A DNA stretch of 64,000 nt from Dermatophagoides farinae (Eukaryota > Arthropoda > Arachnida > Sarcoptiformes > Pyroglyphidae), in assembly GCF_024713945.1 (NCBI RefSeq), contig NC_134679.1:1183001-1247000 (forward strand). Direction: 5' to 3'. The notes below the pieces were generated by a model, which searched no databases, was not told where the DNA came from, and saw only the letters and a list, made by a program, of their open reading frames with translations. How positions within the stretch are numbered: the first letter of the stretch is position 1; each line of letters starts with the position of its first letter. The position numbers and the translations under genes were made by a program. This document shows, one piece after another, positions 14,101-25,860 of the stretch.

Positions 14101-17100
14101 TTTTTTGTTCAAATTTTAAAATTCCACTCAAAAGCAAAGGCAGTCGACGCAAAAAACAACAGCAACATTATACACACCACAGATGCACAGCAGCATTGCG
14201 AACAAAAAAAAAAGCCTCACGGGCTAGCTAGCTGAAAAAAAAGTTCGTTTTGTTTTTTACATTTACAACAGAATATTCGGGTTGAACAAAAAAAAACCAG
14301 ATATCAGAACCAGAAAAAAATGATGATGATGATGATGAAAAAAACATCTGGCCATGGTTTATGGTAATCCAAAATGTGTGCATGGCTATTTTCTTTTGCT
14401 TTTGCTTTTGCTTTGCCAACTACAGCATAACAAGGGCTATTAATAATGAAATTATCGTCAGAAATACAAAAAAAAACTATGACAATGTTGATGATGAAGA
14501 AGACGAAGAAAAGATTTTCTCTGAAAATATTTATTCTACGGTTATTTTCGCCAATGATTTAGATGTAATATTTGCTGTGTATTATATAATATGATATCTT
14601 CTGGTATAATAATAATAAATCGGTCGTTATCTTGTCGACCAATGACGCGTGTATCTTTCTATAACGACCAGGAAAGAAAAAAAAATTAATGATTTGAAAA
14701 ACGAAACGCGTTAAAAAGAAGAATAATCCAACCATATACAGACATATACACACACACACACACAGACAGAAAGAGAATCCATAGATGAAATGACCAAAAA
14801 GATAACATCTCTGTGTGTTTTACCGTTTTTTTTTTTTTTGGACAACGTACAAACAAACAAACATCATCAAATGAATGAAATAAGAAAAGGAAAAAAGTCA
14901 CCATCACCATCATCATCATAGTATAACAATTATGGATGCTGCGGGTATATATGTATGGCCAATGACCATCAGTTCTGAATATAGATTCAACAGATAAAAT
15001 TGGTCAAAATTCATTGGATCATTAGGATCATCATCCAAAGATCCATCAATGTTTGTGTGTGGATCTGGTTTTTTTTTATTTTCATTTTTTTTCTTACTAC
15101 CAGAATCACTGGATTCGTTCAATTTACTTTTTTTTCCACATAAAAATTGCCATGGATAATAAAATCACGAATAACAAAAAAAAAAAAAAAAAAAAGACCA
15201 TTATGTTCAGCTTCATAAAATTCACATTTTTACATGCATGCATGTGTATGAGTATTATTCTGAAACTCTGAAAATTCTTTTTTGTTTTCATTCATATGAA
15301 ATGGATTCTAAACGAAAAAAAAATTCATTCTTTTTCAATGTGTGCCATTGTTGTTGGATCCAATTTCCAACAACAACAACAACAACAACAAATACTGGCT
15401 AGCTAGCTAGCTAGTTATTATCAAAAAAAAAAAAAAAAATGATGGCGATGTACATACGAAATATTCTTTTTTTTTCTTCTTCTAAATTCTGTTGATTTAT
15501 GTCACTTATTTATTATTATTACACTTTGTTGAGATGCGAATCCTTCACTTTTTCTTATCATCATCATCATTATTATTATTATTATTAGGCTAGTAAACCT
15601 GCTGCTGTTGCTGCTTATTGGACTATTGTGTGATGGTAAAATAAAATAAAACAAAAAAAAAATAGAAAAAAAAGCAAACAAACTAAATCAACTATATGTG
15701 TGTGTGTGTGTGTGGACCAACACACATTGTACATTAATATTTTGCACACATTGAATGGAATGGAATGGTATTGCATTGAACAAACATTGTCAAGTGGATT
15801 GTGTGTGTGTGTGTGTATGTAGTTTATAAATTCAACATTCACATTTTTCCTTTTTTCAATGACATTCATTCAATTCAATGATGATGTTTGATCATTGATC
15901 AAAAAAAAAAAAAAAATCGACATTTTTTCCCAATACACACACACACACACAGACAGACCATAAAGAAATGAGAGAGAAAAAAAACAAAGAAATTTTATAG
16001 CCAATTTCCTTTTCCTTTCTTTTTACCATCATCAACAATATTATTTCCGATTATTATTATTATTATCATAGACTAAACACATTGATAAAATGATGATAAT
16101 GATGATTTGGATGGTTCAATTAATCTTTTATATATATACGTATATAAAATGTGACCAACATTTTTTTTTTTTTTGCATAACATATTTTTTTTCTGTTTTG
16201 TTTTGTTTTGTTCCAGTTTCAACAATAATAGACTAGAAAGAGAAGTAACCATTTACACAATTACACAGTTCGTCTCATATGGGTCCAGTGTGTGCAAGTG
16301 TGTGTGTGTGTGTGTGTGCGAGTGATTAAGGTCAATATGATCAAATAATATTATATCAATATTAATAACCATCGAATGGAACTTAACTCTAATGTCACTT
16401 AAATTGTTTAGTGAAAGTGAATGTGAATGTGTGTGTGTGTGTTTGGGTTATGCGAACGGGGCAAATACAGCAGTGCAGCAGCAGCGGTAACCCGAAAAAA
16501 AAGAACAATCCAAAAAAACAAACGGGCAATAATGGATAAAAAATACAACAAAAATATATGTATTGCATCTTATTGTATAACATGCGAGGCCAATTTGGTA
16601 TCCATCATCATCATCGTCATCATATAGCAGAATAAAAAGTATTTGTGTAACAAAAAAAAAAATTCATTCGGGTTATATATATGCAAAGACACACACACAC
16701 ACATTTTGTTCCAGTATAAAACATGTCATTATAATAATGAATCGGATATGAAAATGAAATAAACCCGAATAATTGAATGTGAATACGAATTGATCGGACC
16801 GATGCAAAAAAAAACGAACGAAATGAATGAAATGTGAAAGGCCAACAACCAAACGAAACGAAACGAAACGAAAAAAAAAACAAAACGAAAAAAAACAAAC
16901 TGAACGGATGAATCAATCAACTAGACCATCAAACTGGAACACATAGATATCAAGGGTAGAATAATAATAATAAAAAAAAATACTGAATAAATGAAAAACA
17001 AGAGAAACGAATATATTGAACAAACACGCACACACAATGTTCAATTTCAAGTTCTATGGATCATCATCATCATCATGATCTTGGATCGATGGATATTTAT

Positions 17101-17441
17101 TATTATTATTGCACAATATTGTGTGTGTGTGTGTGTGTATGCAATGCGTACATATAAACGAGCTCTTCTACTACAATACACACACTAGACACTACTATAT
17201 ATGCATATATTTTCGGGTAGGTTCCAAAAGTGGTAGTGTTTCTTTTCAATTATTATTATTATTATTTTACTAAGGAAGCCTGGTTAACAGCCTGTCGGGT
17301 TTCGTGTGTGTGTGTGTATGTTTTCCCTATCCCTATCCCTATCATATGGCATGACACACACAAATACTGGGTACTGAAACTTTTTTTCCATTCATTCATT
17401 CATTTTTTAAAAAAAAATTCGCCTTTCACATCTTTTTTGAC

Positions 17442-17445
<4 letters not shown>

Positions 17446-17478
<33 letters not shown>
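17446..17478. repeat. (TC)n microsatellite
   Basis: An uninterrupted TC run of about 33 bp. Confidence 0.9.
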
Positions 17479-17480
<2 letters not shown>

Positions 17481-19832
17481 GTCTCTATTTTGATGTGGTA
17501 GCCCCTTTCTTTTCTTCTTCGTTATGCTTTTTTTTGGCCCGTTCGGTTAGGGTTTTCGGTTTGTGAACGGATGCAAACGACGGATGCCTGTCATGATGAA
17601 ACAAAAAAAAAACAGTGAAAAAAAAATACAAAACACACAGGGTGAAACAAAAAAAAACAATATTTGATGAAACAGAGGGGTCCAATATACACACACACAC
17701 ACACACACACCAAACAACTACTTTTTGATCATTATTATTTGAGCATAATGTAATGTACACACACACACACATGCCATTATGTAATATTGGGCCTTTCTTC
17801 TATCCATTCCATTATGATGAAACTCAAACGTCAAAATGCAAAAAAAAATGAAATTTAAATTTTAAATTTCAAATTTCATTTTTTTCTTTCTTTCTAACTG
17901 ACTTGGAATTGGTTGAAAAAAAAGTTTAGAAATTTTGCATTCAAAACACATACACAACACACACACACACACACCAGAAACCAGAAGCATATCATGTCCT
18001 ATAGAGTCAAATGGAGGGACCGAAGTGAAAAAAAAATTTTTTTTTTTGTATGGATATCACATGTGTGACAGGATCGAGATATTATGATGATGATGATGAG
18101 AAAAAATGACATACGTTCATTTTAGAGAGACCTAGAGAGGTTAAGACATTGTATGTGAACTAGTTTCGGTGCGAGTGTGTGTGTGAAGAAAAACCCCAAA
18201 CTTTTTTTTAATTTTGTTTTGTTCAGGGGAAGGTCATGGACAAAAGATTTTCAAGTTCAAAATTTCTTTGAGAAATTACACCACACTTCAAGGTCTTCAT
18301 ATATCTCATTCATTTATTCATCCTTGAAACCAAGTGAAAATAACCGTGTATCAATCTGATTGTAATAATTTATTCAAAGATGATGATGATGAGAAAAAAT
18401 TTGAACGTTTCTGGTTTCTTTGGATTTATTCAAAAAAACAAACGAAAAAACGAAAAGGAAAAGAAAAAGAAAATTCATTGAAATCAATTGAGCGAACGTC
18501 AAACAGTGCAACAACATCAGTTGAAATCAAGACCAAGTAACAAATTGCAAATTTTATTTCTTCTGGATGTTTTTTATGCAAATGACATTTAGTTTTACCA
18601 CCGTTTGATCAAATCAAATCAAATGTTAATTTATTGTTCAATGAATGTTGAAAAATGATGAGAACCAAGTTGAAAAAAATAAAAATTTTATGATGCAAAA
18701 AATCCAACCAACCAACCAACCGTTGGGACCTTATTGGATTTGATTTTGGCCATTTTCATCTGGTTGAAAAATAAAAAAAAAATTTACCCAATCCAAGGAT
18801 GGATGGATGAATGGATGCGGATTTCATCATTTCACCCGATTTTTATTTTTTATTTTTATTTTCGTGGAAAATGGATGCCCGAAATGAAATGAAATGGAAA
18901 TTTGGGGGGAAAAAGCCTAGTGAAAACGTCATCATCATCATCGGCCTAAGGGAAGACAAACACACACACACACACACAACCATGATTACGATTCAAATTC
19001 ATTTTATTCAAATTCTATACATCTGCATTTGTGCATAATTTTTTTTCCATTCATTCATTCATTCATTCATTTCCAACGAATTCAAATCGACTGCTGATTA
19101 TTTCACAATTGAATTCAAAAAAAAAAATAAAATTTCATTTCGATTCTAAATTTTGATTATCCTGGTGAATAGAAAATTCACATTAACGAATCTAAAAAAA
19201 ACAGGCAATGATGGAAAATTTCGATTCATTAGTAGATGGATGGATTTTTTTTTTTTTTTTTTTCGTTTTGGCTGATAAAATTATGCAAATTCAACCCGGC
19301 ACCGAACACGCGCGTATTGATTTTTTTTCCGTTCCCTTGTTTTTTATGTTGTTTGAAAATTTAAAAAAAAAATTCAAAACCCCAAACTTTTCAATTCTAT
19401 CGCTTTTATATCGGGGGAAAAAAAGGATGTCGTTGTTTTTCCATTGGCCATTCATTCGATATCTATTCAAATCGGGTTTTCATTTCATTTTCATCGCCAT
19501 TCACCATCATCATCTCGTTTTTGAGACTCACCCATTCAGTCAAATTACCGACTGCATCAGTCTGACAGTACTTTTTTTCATTCATTGACAAAACAAAATG
19601 AAAAAAAGGACTAAACACACTGGTTATTATTATCATCATTGAAGCCACACATATATAACGACACAAAACAATATCGATGAAACTCTTCAATGATCAGTTG
19701 GGTTGCAAAAACAAATTTCAAACATAACAAACAAAAATGAACGATGCTGCAATAAAGCGACAGCTTTTGATCAACATTGTAAAATTGTGTGTGTGTTTTT
19801 TCCTGTGTTTGATCGATCCAAGTTGTCCGTGT

Positions 19833-19880
19833 GTCATCATCATCATCATCCATCCATCCATCCATCCATCCATCCATCCA
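19833..19880. repeat. (CAT)n/(CCAT)n compound repeat
   Basis: CAT trinucleotides change into a run of CCAT tetranucleotides. On the minus strand this reads as ATGG repeats, giving a spurious MDGW-type peptide. Confidence 0.85.
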
Positions 19881-22082
19881 AGTTTTTTTTTATCTACGTC
19901 GTAGTTGAATGTTCAACGAAAAAAAAAACATTTAATAATAATGGATGGATTTTCTAAACTAAACTAAAATGAAGATTGAATGAATGGATGAACAGAAAAC
20001 GGGTGATGGTGGGGGAAGGGGCGAGATAGATAGGTGGATGCAACAACAAACTTTATTTTATTTTTAAAAAAAGGATTATTATTATTTGCTATGGTGACAT
20101 GTCAATGTCATGAATTTTTTTTCATTTTCATTGTTGACAATAATGGATAAGGGTATGGAATACACCATACCATACCATGGAAACCTGAATTTGTTTTTAG
20201 TGGAATGTTCCATTTTAATGTTGGAAATGTGGAAAAAAAATTAAAGAAAAAAACAACAACAACAATTGATTGATGCATTGTCGATACCGGATGGTTTTTT
20301 ATTCGGTAATCTAACACAAGTGAATAACAGATTTTTTTCTGTTTTTTTTTTGCTCAAAAACTTTAAATTCAAACACACATCAATTCAAAGTAGTGGAAGC
20401 GGGAAAAATAAATGCAAAACTCGGTTGGGTGCTTTGCTTGTTTTCGTGTGTGTATGTGTAACAAGGGGAGAAAAAAACGCGGAAATGCAAATCGGTTTAT
20501 GGATTGAGATTTTTTTCCGAATTTTATGGCAACGAAAAAAAAACTAAAAACAAAACAAAAAAAACTTGCTGATCATATCGAAATCAGGAAAAAATTCGTA
20601 ATACTTCCATTAGTTGAATTGAAACATCAAAATTCAAATGGAGAGAGTGAAAAAAAAATTACAAATTTCGAATCACAAAATTGGATCGTCAGTGATATAA
20701 ATATCCAGTGAAATTAGCATAAAAATTGTTAATCAGGACATTATTTTACACACTTAAGCTTTACTGGCATTCAATTTTTTTTTTGTTCTCTATAAATGAG
20801 AGAAAAAAAATTTACACTTTTTTTTAATCACTTGCATATATGTCTAAATTGAATTAAAAAATGAAATGATGATTAATTAATATTGTTCGGTGTGTGTGTG
20901 TGTGGGTCATGCGCAATCATTTCAGGTTTGATTTTTACACCAACGCCCCAAGAAAAAAAACGTGTATGTGTGTGGGGTTACGCTTGACATCATATATATT
21001 CTGATTATTATCTTTTTAGTTTAAAATTGAAAATTTTTCAATTTTTTTTAAATTGAAAATCCTCCTTTCAATAACTAACAACAACAAAGTCGTGTGTCGT
21101 GTGTGATGATGATGATGATAACAGAAATGAAATCTAAAAATTAAATTGAAATGAAAGGATCCAATCATTATTAAACATTGAAAAAAAATTGCACGTGCAA
21201 CAACAACAACAACAAAAATTTCTACGAACTTTGGATGAAAAAAGAAAAATCGAATTTGCTAAAAAATTGAAAACAAAAAATAAACAAACAAAATTCAGTG
21301 GAAAAAAAACCAATTTTTTTACAGCGAAAAAAAATCAATGTTTTGATTAACTCATTTTTCCATTGAATGATTGATTGATTGATTGATTGATAGATGAACA
21401 AATGAAACATTCCTATTCTGATCGTGGGAAAGAGTTTGAATTAAATTTTCAGTTTCTCCAGTAAAAAAAAAATTTTATGACTGAGAAGCAAACCAAAAAA
21501 AAACCCAAAAATCTCAACATTCAAGAATTCGGTTCCGTCTTTGAAATTTGATGTAACAAGAAAAAAAAAATTGTCTGTGGAATCCGTGAGAAAAAAAATA
21601 TATAAAAAAAACCCTTTATATGTCCACAAATGGTGTAACCCGATATATATATGATTGATTGGTCGTTTCATCATTTCAACCAAACGAAACCAAAAAAATT
21701 GATTTATCGACAACAACAACAACAACTGTAAAAATAATTAACCAGAAAGAAAAACATTTGGAAATCATCAACGTTAACACAGTGGTAATCATGTTTTTGA
21801 AAACAAAACAAAAAAAATGAAATAAAATTAACCAAATATCCGTTCCCATAGTTTCCGATATCAATTTGGGGAGGTATAATTATTATCCATTCATTGAACG
21901 ATACAATCAATTTGATGTTACATCATTTGGTATTTCAATGCATAAAAAAGAGGGGGTGTTTTTTTTGTCCAGAAAAATCATCAAAAAAATTATAAAATCA
22001 TCATTCATGATTCTCATTTCATTACATTAAATTGCATTGACTTTTTCAAAAAATTATTTAAAAAAAAAACATTCAATTCCAA

Positions 22083-25000
22083 ATGGCGAAAAAGAATCGA
22101 CAAAATATGAATTCATTCGACAAAGTTAATAAAAATAAAAATAAAAATGATGGCAATCAATCTTCTATTGCAGAGCCCTCTACATCATCATCATCGACAA
22201 CACGAAAACGGGTAACCATTGATAATGGATCGATTCCAATTACCAACACCATTGATGAACATCAAGTTCAGAATTCATCATCAACACAACCGCCACCACC
22301 ATCGACAAACATTGAAAACAATCATAACAACGTAAAAAATAAAAATAAAATCACCGATCATTTATTGACCATTGAAGAAGTGATTAAAAAATATAATACA
22401 TCAATCATTGATGGCCTAAATGAACGAGAAGCAATCGAAAGGCTAGAAAGATATGGATCAAATACATTTACACCACCAAAAAGTAAACCATGGTATCTAT
22501 TGTTTATCAAAGAATTGACCAGCGGGTTTGCACTATTATTATGGTTTGCCGGTATCGCTAGTTTTGTTTCTTTTTTTACTGAACATAAAAACGAAGATGT
22601 AAGTTATTTTTTTTTTAATTTTTCTTTCTTAGATAAAAATTTCTCACGTTTGTTGTTGTTTGTATTTCTTATCAATCAATATTCGTGTGCGTAAACACAC
22701 ACACACACACACAGGCATATTTGGGTGGTGCCTTAATATCCACCGTCGTTATGACCGGTTTATTTTCCTATTATCAACAAATGAGCAGTTCAAAAGTGTT
22801 TAAATCATTCAAACAAATGACACCACAGGTTTGTTGGTCAAAATAAAAAAAAAAATATATCAAAAAAAAAACTGAATATTTTTTTATCCCCCTTGTCCAA
22901 CAGAATGCATTCGTTTTACGTAATGGTCGAAAACAAGAAATACTTGTCGAACAATTAGTTATTGGTGATATTGTCTATTGTCAAGCTGGTGATCGTATAC
23001 CTGCCGATATACGTGTTATACATTCGGATAGTATGAAAATTGACAATTCATCCATTACTGGTGAATCAAAACCATTACTACGTACAATAGATCGTTGTGA
23101 TGATCAACAATCATATCTAGAAGCATCAAATTTAGCTTTTTTTTCCACCAATTGTACGGATGGCAGTGGTATTGGCGTTATAATTGCCACCGGTGATAAT
23201 ACGGTTATTGGTGATCTAGCATCAACTGTATCGAATATTGGTGAACAAACAACACCCATTGCGAGGGAGATTTCATTTTTTGTCAATATTATCACCATTA
23301 TTTCATTAATAAGTAGTGCATTATTTTTTGGTTTAACCATTTATTTTGGTGAATCAATATTTGATGCATTCATATTGATGATTGGTATTATGGTTGGCAA
23401 TGTACCTGAAGGATTATTACCTGCATTGACCGTTGTATTGACAGTGGCTGCTAAAAGAATGGCAGCAAAAAAATGTATGGTTAAACATTTGGAAGCCGTG
23501 GAAACACTTGGATCTACATCGGTCATATGTACAGATAAAACCGGTACATTAACACAGAATCGTATGACAGTTGAACATCTTTGGTTTGGTGGTGATAGCT
23601 ACACAAATCGTAATCGAATGTTATGTTCAGATGAAGAAGAAAATGAACAAATTAAACAAAGTTTAGATTGGTTAGCATTGAAACGTTGTGCAATGCTTTG
23701 TTCAAGAGCTGAATTTCTTGATGATAATCCGATTATAAAAGAACGAAAAACACTTGGTGATGCATCAGAAACGGCCATCATGAAATTTTTAGAAGAATCC
23801 ATTGGTCCAGTAGAACAATATCGACAGCTTTATCCTAAATTGGCCGAAAAACCATTCAATTCAACGAACAAATATCAATATTCTATACATAGACAAATTA
23901 ATCCAAATACGGGATTATTTTCCAATCATTTTCTAGTGATGAAAGGTGCACCGGAAAGAATTCTTGAACGATGTAAATGGAGAGTTAATGAGAATGGTAA
24001 AACCGTACCGATTGATGATAGTTTCATAATAATGTTTGAAGATGCATATCGAGAATATGGTTCTCATGGTGAACGTGTACTTGCATTTTGTGATCATGAA
24101 TATACTGCTGAAGAATTTGGTGATAATTATCAATTCGATGGTGTAAATCTAGATGAAATTATTACATTAGAGAATTTACGATTTCTTGGCCTCGTTTCAA
24201 TGATTGATCCACCAAGACCGGATGTTCCAAACGCTGTTAGCATGTGTCGACAAGCCGGTATTCGTGTCGTAATGATTACCGGTGATCATCCAATTACAGC
24301 ACAAGCAATTGCAAAAATGTGTGGAATCATATCACAAGTACATCGTGGTACGAGTATTGCATCATTACGAAGTACAACATCAATAATAGATAATCAACGA
24401 TCAATTGTTGTACCGGGTAATGAATTAGAGGAAATGTCGGATGAAAATCTACGACAAATTCTTGATTATGGTGAAATTGTGTTTGCACGTACATCACCAA
24501 AACAAAAATTCCGTGTTGTTGAACAATTTCAAGCAATGGGTGAAATAGTAGCCGTAACCGGTGATGGTGTTAATGATTCATTGGCATTGAAAAAAGCCGA
24601 TATTGGCATTGCAATGGGTATTACTGGATCAGAAGTTTCAAAACAAGCTGCCGATATGATATTATTGGATGATAATTTTGCTACCATCGTCATCGGTATT
24701 GAAGAAGGACGGCGTATATTTGATAATCTTAAGAAAACAATTTCCTACATATTGGCCGGAAATGTGACGACAATTTATCCATTCGTATTGTATGCTACAC
24801 TCGGTATACCATTAGCCATGTCCACATCGGTAGCATTGTTGATTGCATTAGGCACTGATATAGCACCGGCCATATCATTAGCATATGAAAAATCTGAAGA
24901 TGATATCATGAATATTGGTCCCAGAGATGCTAAAAAAGATCGTATGGTCGATGGACGATTACTACAACGTGCATATCTAACTATTGGAATTATGATTAGT

Positions 25001-25724
25001 TCGGCAGCATTTTTCTGCTATTTCGTAACAATGTGGCGTCATGGTTTTGATCCATTAATGTTGATCCAATCACAACGTCGTTGGAATAATCCAAATGATA
25101 CATTTCCACGATTAGATATGGAACATTATCATCTACATGAAAAACCTTCTATTAATACGGTATGAATTTTGTTTTTTCGAATTTTCAAACATCAAAAAAA
25201 AAATCAAAAAAATTTTTTTCCCCTTTCATTTCCCCATTCACACAGACATACGAAGAACGAATGTCAATTCAAATCGAAGCTCAAAGTGCCTATTTTGCCG
25301 GAATAATCATCATGCAATGGATGGATGTGATTGTTTGTAAAACACGACGTGTATCAATTTTTCGACACGGAATGAGGTGATTTAGTTTGTTTGATCAAAA
25401 TCACATAAAAATTTTTGTTTCTTTTTGATTTCATTTTTTGCTATTTATTTTTTTTTCTCCTCTCCCATCATTTCCTCATCCCGTCAACAACAATACAGTA
25501 ATTGGGTTCTTAACTTTAGTATCGTAATTGAAACAATACTAGCAGCAGCATTTATCTATGTGCCTGCATTGAATCAAGTGATGCAAATAAATACAGTTGA
25601 TTGGCATAGTTTTATATGGGCATTCACATTTATGGTTCTAATGTTTTTATATGAAGAATTTCGTAAATGGATTATTCGTCAATTTCCATCTTCATCATTT
25701 TTTAGTAAAGAATTATTGGCCTAA
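22083..25724 (+). CDS. P2C-type P-type ATPase, divergent Na+/K+-ATPase alpha-subunit paralogue
   Basis: Five exons: 22083-22598, 22715-22828, 22904-25159, 25246-25376 and 25499-25724. They join in frame to 1080 residues plus TAA. The start is supported by an in-frame TAA at 22059-22061. The family moves cations across membranes by ATP-driven autophosphorylation. Residues 1-90 are a polar, Asn/Ser-rich tail, longer than in classical alpha subunits. The rest follows the family order: M1-M2 about 145-195, TGES 262-265, M4 with PEGLL (E379), phosphorylated Asp D421 in DKTGT, KGAPER at about 557, TGDGVND at about 762-768, M5-M10 from about 820. Aligned without gaps from M5 to M6, N830 and D862 match pig N776 and D808. 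However, T833 replaces E779, A858 replaces D804 and G829 replaces S775. L770 replaces the Pro of GDGVNDSP. Site III residues Y825, T861, D989 and the M9 Glu are kept. The SYGQ beta-contact is not recognisable, and the protein ends KELLA instead of KETYY. Family assignment is firm; ion specificity is unknown and it should not be assumed to be the housekeeping Na,K pump. Confidence 0.95.
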
Positions 25725-25854
25725 ACAAAAGAATATTCTGGACAAACAAACAAACAAACAAACGAAATTTTATCATTATCTCTTGGACTTAGGCTAATAA
25801 TATGATGATGATGAAACAAGCTTTGTCAAATTTCATTATTATTATTATTGAACA

Positions 25855-25860
25855 AATAAA
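25855..25860 (+). promoter_or_regulatory. Candidate polyadenylation signal of the ATPase gene
   Basis: AATAAA lies 131 nt after the TAA stop of the ATPase gene, the first such hexamer downstream of it. The position is plausible for 3' end formation. In such AT-rich DNA the hexamer is also common by chance. Confidence 0.5.

Larger units (their letters stand above)
6816..22058. other. Gene-poor, microsatellite-rich DNA upstream of the ATPase gene
   Basis: No gene is supported in about 15 kb. Contents are poly(A)/poly(T), (CA)n at 8145-8172, (CCA)n near 9886-9906 and 11407-11431, (GAT)n near 12020-12043, (TC)n at 17446-17478 and (CCAT)n ending near 19880. The longest open frames that are not obvious repeats (for example 10259-10576 on +, 105 codons) are of a length expected by chance at this AT content and show no recognisable domain. 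Short inverted repeats occur at 10420-10439 and 14622-14669. A candidate promoter for the ATPase gene was sought just upstream of 22083 and none was recognised. Confidence 0.6.
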
